DNA of 13,139 bases from Pseudomonadota bacterium (lineage in GTDB: Bacteria > Myxococcota > Myxococcia > Myxococcales > Myxococcaceae), in assembly GCA_023424585.1 (NCBI GenBank), contig JAFADT010000690.1:1-13139 (forward strand). The letters are read 5' to 3'. The position numbers and the translations under genes were made by a program. Numbering within the stretch: position 1 is the first letter of the stretch; each line of letters begins with the position of its first letter. The notes below the pieces were generated by a model. That model had not been told where the DNA came from. It searched no databases and saw nothing but the letters and a program-made list of their open reading frames with translations. This document shows positions 1-6,837 of this stretch, piece by piece.

Positions 1-475
1 TGACATTCAAGTGACCATCGACGTCACGGATATTGATCGCGGGATCTGTTGGCGCTGCCTTGTAGACAGAGCTGTAGAAGTTGTGCCACCAGTTGACGCT
101 CCCGGTGTTCGTCCGGTGCTCGCCAAACGGCTTTCCCATGGACCCCTGGAGATAACCCGCGAGGCCTGTGTCAGACAGTCTGGCATATTGGTATGCGCTG
201 GCTGGCGTCGCATACATGCGGATGAAGGGCAAGCTGCCCTGACTGAGCGGCAGCTCGAAGTCCACCACGCGCAGGTAGTTGTAGCCATCCGAGACACTGA
301 CCGGGTCGCCGAAATATCCGGGACCTGCAGGCGCGGTGGGGCTGGCTGGCTGGGAGTCCGGATTTCCCTGGGAGCCATCACAGCGAGGAAGGATGTTGAG
401 AGGACAGAACTGCGCATGGGCCGCGGTGGCTCCGGAAAGGGCCAGGAGCAGCGTGAACCGAAACAGCGTTCTCAT
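1..475 (-). CDS. RHS/YD-repeat family secreted protein, N-terminal fragment (runs off left edge)
   Basis: Reading leftward from the ATG at 475-473 the frame stays open to the window edge (158 codons). Residues 1-21 form a signal peptide (MRTLFRFTLLLALSGATAAHA) with an AHA cleavage site before QFC. After a Pro/Ser-rich linker comes GDPVSVSDGYNYLRVVDFEL, then LPFIRMY near residue 95 and a later WWHNFYSSVY. This matches the block that opens many RHS repeat proteins (GDPV...G...DF.LP...L.F.R.Y, then a Trp/His-Ser-Tyr motif). RHS proteins are large YD-repeat shells that often carry a variable C-terminal toxin; that part lies outside the window, so a toxin role is only inferred. The start overlaps the TGA of the upstream propeller gene by 4 bp (ATGA), implying translational coupling. 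A GGAA lies 8 nt upstream. The family call is fairly sure; the function is unknown. Confidence 0.82.
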   Translation of the reverse strand, partial: MRTLFRFTLLLALSGATAAHAQFCPLNILPRCDGSQGNPDSQPASPTAPAGPGYFGDPVSVSDGYNYLRVVDFELPLSQGSLPFIRMYATPASAYQYARLSDTGLAGYLQGSMGKPFGEHRTNTGSVNWWHNFYSSVYKAAPTDPAINIRDVDGHLNV

Positions 476-1329
476 GGGACGTTTTCCATGGAAAAGAGCC
501 GGGTGACCTTGCTGCCCACAAGCCGCGAAACAAATTCATCATCCTGGAAGTAGAGTTCCCGCGCCGTGGCACCGAACTGGACCCGAGCACTGGACCCATC
601 CATCAAGCGGAACCGATGAAGGATGCGCGGGGGACGCTCCGCGGAGCTCCATTCCTTGAGCAGCGCCTCCGCTTCGTTGTGCTCCACGAACACCAACCTC
701 TGTCCATCCGGCGAGGAGACGGGCTCGTTCAGATTGCCAGAAGCCACCGGGCCGGAGGCGGCCTGACCTTCACGCATCAGGTGAACGGTCCTGAAGTTCG
801 CGCGGCAGGGCGTATGGACGTAGACGTGGTCCCCGTTGGGACGAAACGACGGCCGGAGGTGGCAACCGGGCTCATCCGTGAGCGCCGTGAGTTGGGTGCC
901 GTCCATCTTCACGCGATACAGCTGCGCGTTCGCCCTTTCTTCATGCTGTCCCGGGGGCCCACCCATCCGGGGATGGTGCGCGAAGTAGATCCACTGACCA
1001 TCCGGACTGACGGCGGGATCCGCATGGAAGCCCTGCTCATTCCCGATGCGAACCGGTGCGTTCTTCGTCTTCCAATCCCACCGGTACATCACGTCGTTAC
1101 GTGCCGCCTTTTCATAGGCTGTGAAGATGACATGCTGACCGTCCGGGGAAACCGCCAGGGTCGTAGCCACATGCGGGGCAGGAACGGGAATACGCTCGGG
1201 CTTGCCGGTGGATACATCCAGGGCAATCCAATTTCCCAGCCGGCCAAAAACCAGATACCTGGGCGAGGACGCACGGGGAGTTCCTGGAGGCGCGGCCACC
1301 AGCAAAAGCATCAAGAGATGTGCAAGCAT
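472..1329 (-). CDS. Secreted PD40/TolB-like beta-propeller protein
   Basis: This 285-residue protein starts with a short hydrophobic signal segment (LLMLLLVAAPPGTPRA, about residues 5-20) and is probably exported. It then carries TolB/PD40-type blade motifs: LAVSPDGQHVIFTAYE (58-73), DPAVSPDGQWIYFAHHP (104-120), LRPSFRPNGDHVYVHTPC (158-175) and EPVSSPDGQRLVFVEHN (202-218). The SPDG turn followed by a beta strand is the hallmark of these propellers, which usually serve as protein- or glycan-binding scaffolds. Four clear blades plus degenerate ones fit a small propeller. No catalytic motif is visible. It begins 9 nt after the lipoprotein stop and its TGA overlaps the RHS start, so it is the middle gene of a tight operon and may bind or chaperone the RHS product (inference). 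The Shine-Dalgarno is weak (AGG, 8 nt upstream). Confidence 0.88.
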   Translation of the reverse strand: MLAHLLMLLLVAAPPGTPRASSPRYLVFGRLGNWIALDVSTGKPERIPVPAPHVATTLAVSPDGQHVIFTAYEKAARNDVMYRWDWKTKNAPVRIGNEQGFHADPAVSPDGQWIYFAHHPRMGGPPGQHEERANAQLYRVKMDGTQLTALTDEPGCHLRPSFRPNGDHVYVHTPCRANFRTVHLMREGQAASGPVASGNLNEPVSSPDGQRLVFVEHNEAEALLKEWSSAERPPRILHRFRLMDGSSARVQFGATARELYFQDDEFVSRLVGSKVTRLFSMENVP

Positions 1330-1338
1330 GGGATAGGC

Positions 1339-1749
1339 CTATCGTTCCTGCGCGGGGTGCGCGGACCAATCCTTGGGCGGCACGCAGAAGGAGGCCCCCG
1401 CATTCGGATGAACCGAGACGCATTGCCAGTCAGCAGGGCAGTCTGCCTCCGCCTGGCACTGCCTGGAGCAGATCAACCCCAGGCCAGGAGCGGGCTGGGT
1501 GTGAAGGCACAGGTTGGATCGGCAGGCGGACGCGCCTTGCGCGGCACAGTCCTCACCTATCTCCCTTGTCGCAGCGAGCGCCTGTGATTGCCTGTGCTCT
1601 CCAAAAACCTTTTCAGGAGAGACGGCAACCTCCACTTCGGCCAACGGAGTCCTCGCTTCATTGCAGGCGACCAGCAGGCCCCCTGTCGCCAGCGCACCCC
1701 ACACCCATGACCGGAAAGACAATCGCCCCTCACTCCTGGAAGAGTCCAC
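1339..1749 (-). CDS. Cysteine-rich lipoprotein, first gene of the RHS operon
   Basis: A 136-residue protein with a lipoprotein signal: GALATGGLLVAC, lipobox cysteine at residue 29. The mature part holds eight further cysteines (68, 76, 81, 94, 98, 104, 110, 122) in the pattern C-x7-C-x4-C-x12-C-x3-C-x5-C-x5-C-x11-C, with a CSRQCQAEADCP core. This resembles small disulphide-rich modules common in myxobacterial surface lipoproteins; four disulphides are possible. Function is not recognised. Start choice: the GTG at 1749 has no good ribosome-binding site. A TTG at 1722 lies 10 nt after AGGAG (1737-1733) and would give MSFRSWVWGALATGGLLVAC, a more typical lipoprotein signal, so the shorter form is a serious alternative. 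The gene precedes the propeller gene by 9 nt. Confidence 0.78.
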   Translation of the reverse strand: MDSSRSEGRLSFRSWVWGALATGGLLVACNEARTPLAEVEVAVSPEKVFGEHRQSQALAATREIGEDCAAQGASACRSNLCLHTQPAPGLGLICSRQCQAEADCPADWQCVSVHPNAGASFCVPPKDWSAHPAQER

Positions 1750-1779
1750 TCCCGAGTAACGATGCCCGGGAATAGATAT

Positions 1780-1809
1780 ATCATATCGCTTGTCAGAAAA
1801 TCACCACAA
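1780..1809 (-). promoter_or_regulatory. Candidate sigma-70-type promoter for the lipoprotein-propeller-RHS operon
   Basis: On the minus strand TTGTGG (1809-1804) is followed after 18 nt by TATGAT (1785-1780), which matches the -10 consensus at five of six positions; the -35 matches at three of six. Transcription would begin near 1773, about 25 nt before the GTG at 1749. The stretch is clearly AT-richer than its surroundings. Called by eye; not tested. Confidence 0.35.
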
Positions 1810-2183
1810 GGCACAACCTCGCATTTCAGTGTCCGCTCAAATTGACGCTCGAGCTGATATGAATTGCGCCAATCGCTTCGGCCTTACGTGCCTTTTCCGC
1901 CCTGACAAGAATCAAGGCGATGACTGGCGTATTCATGACCCGCCAAGAGGATGGCGAACTCTCGCAGCCAAGGCTCCCCATTTCCCGGTGCATCGCGGTT
2001 CACGAGCGTCCCTGAGCGGTGGAAAGAGCGCCGCTGCTCCAGCGCACCGCCACAACGGCCGCCACCAGCGCCAGGAGGCATGTCCGAAGCCGCTGATTGA
2101 ACCGTTCGTGGGCGCCCACCCGGCCCGCACCGCCTCTCGCCTGGCAGGCAAGGTGGCACGTGTCCTGGGCCCCTGGGGACCCG
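1810..2183. other. Spacer without a convincing gene
   Basis: Divergent spacer between the lipoprotein operon and the membrane-protein gene. Open frames cross it on both strands, but their translations are Arg/Pro/Gly-rich and lack any recognisable motif. The one mildly protein-like reading is a 39-residue minus-strand frame at 2119-2000 (GTG start) containing a hydrophobic stretch TCLLALVAAVVAVRW; see findings. GC content rises from about half near 1810 to the high level of the rest of the window by about 2000. No RNA gene or mobile-element end seen. Confidence 0.5.
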
Positions 2184-2189
2184 GTATAC
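2184..2189 (+). promoter_or_regulatory. Candidate -10 element giving a leaderless transcript
   Basis: TATACT matches the -10 consensus at five of six positions and ends only 10 nt before the ATG at 2200. The bases between are C-rich with no Shine-Dalgarno, so transcription would start at or next to the start codon. No good -35 hexamer is visible 16-19 nt upstream, which limits confidence. Confidence 0.35.
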
Positions 2190-2199
2190 TCCCCCTGCC

Positions 2200-3375
2200 A
2201 TGACACCGCTGAGCCCCGGAGTCGCCACCGCCACGAAGCAGGACACGCCGGCCGCGCCCGGCACCCTGCGCTTTCGCCGCCTGTGGCTGTTTTCCCCCCG
2301 GGCCGACCTCGCCATCCTGGGCATCCCCCTGGCGCTGACCGGGGTGGCCGCCTTCGCCAGCGCATTCCTGGATCCTGCCTCCGCGGACAACACCCACCGG
2401 CTCCTGGGATGGACGGCCCAGAACCTCTTGGGCAACGCCACCCACGTCATCCTCACGTTCCTGCTCTTCGGCGTGCACCGCGACGTGCTCACCGCCGCGC
2501 CCAAGCAGCCCCGCACCATCCTCGCCGGGACGCTGGCCATGCTCGGCGTGGGCGCGGCGCTGTTCTTCACCTTCTACGCCGACCGGTCCATCCACACCTT
2601 CGCCGTCGCCGTCATCTTCAACGTCTTCGGCATGCACCACACCCTGTCACAGCACCGGGGCCTGTGGTCCCTGCACGGCCTGCGCGCCGGCCAGGCCGGG
2701 CTCGCGCCGCCCTCGGCCCTGGAACGCAAGCTCCAGCAGCTCTACGTCCCGCTGCTGCTCACCGTCCTCCTCGTCCGCATCTTCTTCGTCGCCGAGTCCG
2801 CCGCCCCCGGCGCCCCCGCCTACCTCGACGTGGGCCAGGGCACCGTGTTGCCGTGGCAGGCGCTGCCCGTGCTCATCGCTGTCTGGCTGGGCTACTTCCT
2901 CCTGCTCTTCCGCGCCGTGCTCCGCGCCGGCACCGCCAGCGGCCCCAAGGTGCTCTACCTCCTGGGCATGGCCACCGCGACCGGCCTGGCGCTCGTGGCC
3001 CCGTCCTGGGGCTACGTGATGCTCCCGGGCATGCACGGCCTGGAGTACTACGTCCTCAGCGCCCGCATGCTGGAGCCGCGTGAAGGTGATGCCCCCCGCC
3101 TGAGCCGGAAGCTCGTCTGGCCCGCCATGGTCGTCTCCATGCTCCCGCTGTTCGCCCTCGGCGTGGTGCATGGCTTCCTGCTGGAGGGCCCCATGCGCGG
3201 CTCGCTGGGCATCGGCGGCGGCGCGCAGGCGAATCCCCTGCTGCGCGCGTTCACCTCGCTGGGCTTCGCGTGCGTGCTCGCCCACTACTTCGCGGACGCC
3301 TTCATCTTCCGCTTCCGCATCCCCTCCATCCGGCAGGTGATGCTGCGCCGCCTGGGCTTCGCCCCGGCCCCCTGA
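2200..3375 (+). CDS. Polytopic inner-membrane protein with conserved-looking histidine motifs, function unknown
   Basis: A 391-residue protein with about nine predicted membrane helices, roughly at 36-57, 77-95, 107-126, 132-150, 181-199, 218-240, 250-272, 306-328 and 349-370. A short soluble N-terminus of about 30 residues precedes them. Several histidines sit at helix ends or within helices: NATHVILTF (H82), FGMHHTLSQHRGLW (H146, H147, H152), MHGLEYY (H279), VVHGF (H324) and AHYFADAFIFRFR (H362). The last motif resembles an HYY.D.FIW.R pattern I associate with uncharacterised bacterial membrane proteins, and the histidine arrangement would suit metal or haem binding; both points are inference. 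I do not recognise a named family with certainty. There is no Shine-Dalgarno before the ATG. The gene stands alone and converges with the prepilin gene. A longer frame from 2097 in another phase is a shadow. Confidence 0.85.
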   Translation: MTPLSPGVATATKQDTPAAPGTLRFRRLWLFSPRADLAILGIPLALTGVAAFASAFLDPASADNTHRLLGWTAQNLLGNATHVILTFLLFGVHRDVLTAAPKQPRTILAGTLAMLGVGAALFFTFYADRSIHTFAVAVIFNVFGMHHTLSQHRGLWSLHGLRAGQAGLAPPSALERKLQQLYVPLLLTVLLVRIFFVAESAAPGAPAYLDVGQGTVLPWQALPVLIAVWLGYFLLLFRAVLRAGTASGPKVLYLLGMATATGLALVAPSWGYVMLPGMHGLEYYVLSARMLEPREGDAPRLSRKLVWPAMVVSMLPLFALGVVHGFLLEGPMRGSLGIGGGAQANPLLRAFTSLGFACVLAHYFADAFIFRFRIPSIRQVMLRRLGFAPAP

Positions 3376-3402
3376 GCGAGGCAGTCCCCTCCCCGCAAAA
3401 GA

Positions 3403-3440
3403 AAATGGCAGGCCCTTCCAAGTGGAGGGACCTGCCATTT
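3403..3440. terminator. Bidirectional intrinsic terminator between convergent genes
   Basis: A 17-bp stem (3403-3419 with 3424-3440) with two imperfect positions and a 4-nt loop (AAGT). On either strand one imperfection becomes a G-U wobble. On the minus strand the stem is followed by CCATTTTCTTTTGC, a good U-rich tail, so it should terminate the prepilin gene well. On the plus strand the tail is only ATTTCC, so termination of the membrane-protein gene would be weaker. Confidence 0.8.
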
Positions 3441-3459
3441 CCGAACAACCGAGCGAGGC

Positions 3460-3729
3460 TCAGTTGTAGGTGTTGTTCTGGCCGAAGTTCTTCATCGTCT
3501 TCTTCTTCAGCGCGTCGGACGCCGTCTGGCCGTCGTTCGCCACGTTGTCGTTACCGGCCAGCGCCGCCGCGGAGGCGCCGAACAGCTTGCGGATGTTGTC
3601 GCCGAACAGGGTGATGACGCCGATGGCGGCGATCGCGATGAGGGCAACGATGATGATGTACTCGGTCATGCCCTGACCACGGTTCTTGCGGAACTGCTTC
3701 TTCGGGGCGGCCTTCGCGATCGCGTTCAT
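3460..3729 (-). CDS. Class IVb (Flp-type) prepilin-like protein
   Basis: An 89-residue protein with a short basic leader (MNAIAKAAPKKQFRKNRG) followed by QGMTEYIIIVALIAIAAIGV. Cleavage after Gly18 would put Glu at +5 and Tyr at +6, the hallmark of Flp/Tad pilins processed by a TadV/CpaA-type prepilin peptidase. One hydrophobic helix (about 24-43) is followed by a polar, Asn-rich tail, giving a mature protein of about 71 residues. Flp pilins polymerise into thin adhesive pili or, as pseudopilins, join a secretion machine. No tad/cpa assembly genes lie in the window, so this is an orphan locus here. GGAG sits 6 nt before the ATG. The gene lies 173 bp downstream of the fusion protein gene on the same strand but has its own inverted repeats upstream and a strong terminator, so it is probably a single-gene unit. 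Confidence 0.88.
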   Translation of the reverse strand: MNAIAKAAPKKQFRKNRGQGMTEYIIIVALIAIAAIGVITLFGDNIRKLFGASAAALAGNDNVANDGQTASDALKKKTMKNFGQNNTYN

Positions 3730-3767
3730 GGGAAACTCCGGGGGTCGTTGCAGCGGTGGAGAAACTC

Positions 3768-3802
3768 ACCCTGCGGGAAGTCAGGGTCGGTACAGACAGT
3801 AC
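3768..3802 (-). promoter_or_regulatory. Two adjacent inverted repeats upstream of the prepilin gene
   Basis: ACCCTG-N8-CAGGGT (3768-3787), with perfect 6-bp arms, and GTAC-N5-GTAC (3790-3802) lie about 40-75 bp before the prepilin ATG. They could be operators, or the first could form a leader hairpin in the mRNA. I found no convincing sigma-70 or sigma-54 promoter next to them. Confidence 0.35.
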
Positions 3803-3902
3803 AACGGGCGAGCAAGCACCTCCATCCGTCATCGGGAGGATGGGGGGTCAGCTCCAGGAATATCGCGGGCCTGGAGCCACTCAAGGGTTCTTCCCCCCTG
3901 TT

Positions 3903-6794
3903 TCAGGGCCCGCCGGGCGTCGCCGTGGGCGTACGGGGGGGGCTCCCGCAGGCGTCCGGCGGCAGGGCCTCGCAGTACGCCTTGAAGGCCTTCTGGAGCT
4001 TCGCGTCCTGCGGATGGCGCGCCGCCACCTCCCGGCCCACCGCCAGCGCCCCGTCCGCGTTCATCGGCGTCCACACCGTGCGCGACGACCAGGTCCTCGC
4101 CGTCACCAGCTTGAGGTACTCCGTCACCAGCTCCGGGGAACGTCCCCCCTTCGCCACCTCCGGCTCCAGCAGCGACGCCGCGAGCGTCAGGTCGCCCTGC
4201 GCCAGCACCGCCCGGCCCAGCGCGAGCGCCGAGGCCGGATCTTCCGGCGCCAGCGAGCGCCACAGCGACGCCACGCCCCGGACCACCGGATCCTTCTCCG
4301 AGTGGTAGCGCTCCACGTTGCGGTACAGGCCCGCGACCTGTTCGGCGGTGGGCGGATGGTCGCGCAGGTACTGGTGCAACAGCAGCCCCGGGCCGGAGTC
4401 CGGCGCCCGGCGCTCGTCCTTCACGCGCACGTCCAGGTTCGCCAGGAAGAAGGCCACCGGCGAGGCGTACTCCAGCAGGTTGTGGTCGTCCGTGTTGATG
4501 GGCCCGTCGCCCGCGAAGTCCTTCTGCCCGGCCTCGGTGTGCACCTGCTTGGACAACAGGCCGAACATGTCGTGGATCTCCACCCGCCCCAGGTCCGCCT
4601 TCACGTCCGGCCGGGCCATGCGCGCCGCCACCGCTTCCGCGTCGAACGACAGCGGCTTGCGGCTGGCCACCATCACCAGGTCCTCCGGCCCCAGCCACGT
4701 CGTGGCGTGCGGGAAGGTGTCGTGCAGCGTGCGCATCACCAGCCGCACCAGCTCGCGGTTGCTCTCGTAGGTGTGGATCCACTGCACAAGCACGCCGTCG
4801 TCCGTCAGGTGCTTGTCCACCAGTTGGAAGAAGTCTCGCGTGAAGAGGCCGGACACGCCCGTCACCCAGGGGTTGGACGGCACGCTGACGATGAGGTCGT
4901 ACTGGATGGGCGCCAGCGCCATGAACGTCTTCGCGTCGTCGATGTGCACGTGCGTGCGCGGATCATCCACCGCGTTGCGGTTGTCCGCCTTGAACAGGCG
5001 CGCCGCTTCAATCACCGCCGGGGAGATCTCCACCATGTCCAGGCGCTCCACGGGGTGCGCCAGCACGCTGCCCGCGGTGATGGCCGCGCCGGAGCCGACG
5101 AGCAGCACGTTCTTCGGGTCGCGCGGGTGCAGCAGCACGCCCAGGTGACCCGCCATCACCTGCGTCTCGATGTCGCCTCCGTTCGTGGCGTCCGTCTTGC
5201 CGTTGATCTTCATGAAGCGGAGGTTCTCGCTCGCCAGGTCCCCCACCATCACCGTGGCGAAGGTGTCGTCCGCGTAGAAGCGCGGCACGATGGTCTTCTC
5301 CGTGTCCTCCACCAGCTGCGTGTAGCTCGCCGGCGGCTTCTGGTAGGCGCGCACCGCCGCGATGTTGGACAGGCGCTGCGGCCAGCCCTGCATGCTGCCC
5401 AGCACCACCACCGCCAGCACCGCCGTCACCCCCACCGGCGCGAACGTCCGCCAGGCCGGAGCCGACGGCGCCGCGCCCTGGCCCTCCCCTTCCCTCGGCG
5501 CGGACAGCGCGTGGAACGCCAGGGCCGCGGCAATCAGGTTCGCCACCGCCCCCGCGATGAAGTTGCCCTGCATGCCCCAGAAGGGCATCAGCACCAGCCC
5601 GCCCAGCACGGAACCGGACAGCGTGCCCGCCGTGTTCCACAGGTAGACGCCGCCCAGCTCGCGCCCCACCTCGGACACCTTCGCCGTGGCCACGCGCGCC
5701 GCCGCCGGGAACGCCGCGCCCATGATGAAGGTGGGCACCAGCAGCACCGCGCAGCAGAACGCGAAGGTGACGCCCTGGAAGATGGGCCACGTCTCCACCG
5801 CGCGCGTGAGCATCCACTCCGACCAGCGGAACAGGTGCGGCAGCCGCACGTACAACGGCAGCGCCACGCAGAGGCTCAGCACGAGCCCCACCTGCGTCCA
5901 GCCATACAGCTTCAGCGAGTCCCCGCCCTCCTTGCGCGTCATCAGCCAGAAGCTGCCCAGGCCGATGCCCAGGATGAACGCCGTCAGGATGAGCGTGAAG
6001 GCATACGTGGACGCCCCCAGCACGATGGCCAGCAGGCGGATCCACGTCACCTGATACAGCATGGACGTGAAGCCGGACAGCATCACGCCGATGAGCGCCG
6101 CCCGCACCGCCCGCCGGGGATAGGCCACGTCCTCCGCGGCAGGCGCCGCCCCCGCCACCACCGCCGGTGGGTGCTGCCGGGCCAACGCCAGCGCCGCCAG
6201 CGCGAGGAACACGTTCAGCCCGGCCGCGATCCGCGCGGACGCGGACAGGCCCACCAGCGGCACCAGCCGCGTGCCCGCCACGTACACGCCCACCGCCGCG
6301 CCCAGGCTGTTGATGGCATACAGCCGCGCCAGCTCCTTGCGCACCCCCGCGAGGCTGGCCGCGAAGTGGCGCACCAGCGCCGGCAGCGTGCCGCCCATGA
6401 GCAGCGTGGGCACCACCAGCGACAGCGAGGACACGAGCAGGCGCGGCGCCACCCGCAGGCCCTCCGGCACGTGCGGCGCCAGGGCCAGCCACAGGTGCTC
6501 CAGCGCCCCCAGGACATAGGGGAACGCCAGCGCGTACAGGCCCACCCCCAGCTCCAGCACGCCATAGAGCGCCAGGGGACTCTTCACCCGGTCCGCTGTC
6601 CGCCCGAAGACAAACGCCCCCAGCGCCAGGCCCCCCATGAACGTAGCCAGCACGACGGCGTGCGCCTGGCCGCTGTTGCCCAGCACGTTCCCCAGGTATT
6701 TGGACCAGACCAGCTCGTAGACGAGCGCGGTCGCCCCCGACAGGAACAGAAGGGCGGCCACAAGGTTCTTCGGAGGACGTGGAGTGAGGGTCAT
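3903..6794 (-). CDS. Fused transporter-like/spermidine-synthase-like membrane protein
   Basis: A 963-residue protein. Residues 1-430 hold about twelve hydrophobic segments, opening with the typical LFLSGATALVYELVWSKYLG and a second half-repeat (ALIGVMLSGFTSMLYQVTWIRLL, 233-255). Residues 450-780 form a spermidine-synthase-like Rossmann domain: NVLLVGSGAAITAG (562-575, SAM-type loop), acidic MVEISP (588-592), HIDDAKTF (617-624) and YDLIVSVPSNPWVTGVSGLF (632-651), then NTDDHNLLEYASP. In true SpeE enzymes the equivalent of VSVPSNP carries a catalytic Asp; here it is absent, as usual for the fused family, so polyamine synthesis should not be assumed. Residues 800-963 are a helical, TPR-like tail. 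The ATG at 6794 was chosen because the protein begins as in relatives. The frame stays open upstream into mrpA, but that part is antisense shadow. The start lacks a clear ribosome-binding site. A small hairpin (CCCTG-AAA-CAGGG) overlaps the stop. Confidence 0.88.
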   Translation of the reverse strand: MTLTPRPPKNLVAALLFLSGATALVYELVWSKYLGNVLGNSGQAHAVVLATFMGGLALGAFVFGRTADRVKSPLALYGVLELGVGLYALAFPYVLGALEHLWLALAPHVPEGLRVAPRLLVSSLSLVVPTLLMGGTLPALVRHFAASLAGVRKELARLYAINSLGAAVGVYVAGTRLVPLVGLSASARIAAGLNVFLALAALALARQHPPAVVAGAAPAAEDVAYPRRAVRAALIGVMLSGFTSMLYQVTWIRLLAIVLGASTYAFTLILTAFILGIGLGSFWLMTRKEGGDSLKLYGWTQVGLVLSLCVALPLYVRLPHLFRWSEWMLTRAVETWPIFQGVTFAFCCAVLLVPTFIMGAAFPAAARVATAKVSEVGRELGGVYLWNTAGTLSGSVLGGLVLMPFWGMQGNFIAGAVANLIAAALAFHALSAPREGEGQGAAPSAPAWRTFAPVGVTAVLAVVVLGSMQGWPQRLSNIAAVRAYQKPPASYTQLVEDTEKTIVPRFYADDTFATVMVGDLASENLRFMKINGKTDATNGGDIETQVMAGHLGVLLHPRDPKNVLLVGSGAAITAGSVLAHPVERLDMVEISPAVIEAARLFKADNRNAVDDPRTHVHIDDAKTFMALAPIQYDLIVSVPSNPWVTGVSGLFTRDFFQLVDKHLTDDGVLVQWIHTYESNRELVRLVMRTLHDTFPHATTWLGPEDLVMVASRKPLSFDAEAVAARMARPDVKADLGRVEIHDMFGLLSKQVHTEAGQKDFAGDGPINTDDHNLLEYASPVAFFLANLDVRVKDERRAPDSGPGLLLHQYLRDHPPTAEQVAGLYRNVERYHSEKDPVVRGVASLWRSLAPEDPASALALGRAVLAQGDLTLAASLLEPEVAKGGRSPELVTEYLKLVTARTWSSRTVWTPMNADGALAVGREVAARHPQDAKLQKAFKAYCEALPPDACGSPPRTPTATPGGP

Positions 6795-6837
6795 AGGGAC
6801 AGCGCTCGACGTTACCCGGTATGTTTCAGGTCCACCA

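Noticed and set aside
11..1587. Plus-strand open frames opposite the RHS operon
   Set aside because: The minus-strand readings have signal peptides, a lipobox and repeat motifs and are arranged as an operon; the plus readings have none.
1933..2640. Minus-strand open frames of about 230 codons over the spacer and the start of the membrane-protein gene
   Set aside because: Gly/Arg/His-rich translations without motifs, antisense to a well-supported gene.
3805..3830. Possible sigma-54 promoter before the prepilin gene (GGAGGTGCTTGC on the minus strand)
   Set aside because: The GG-to-GC spacing is 10 or 14 positions from the two available GG pairs instead of the required 12.
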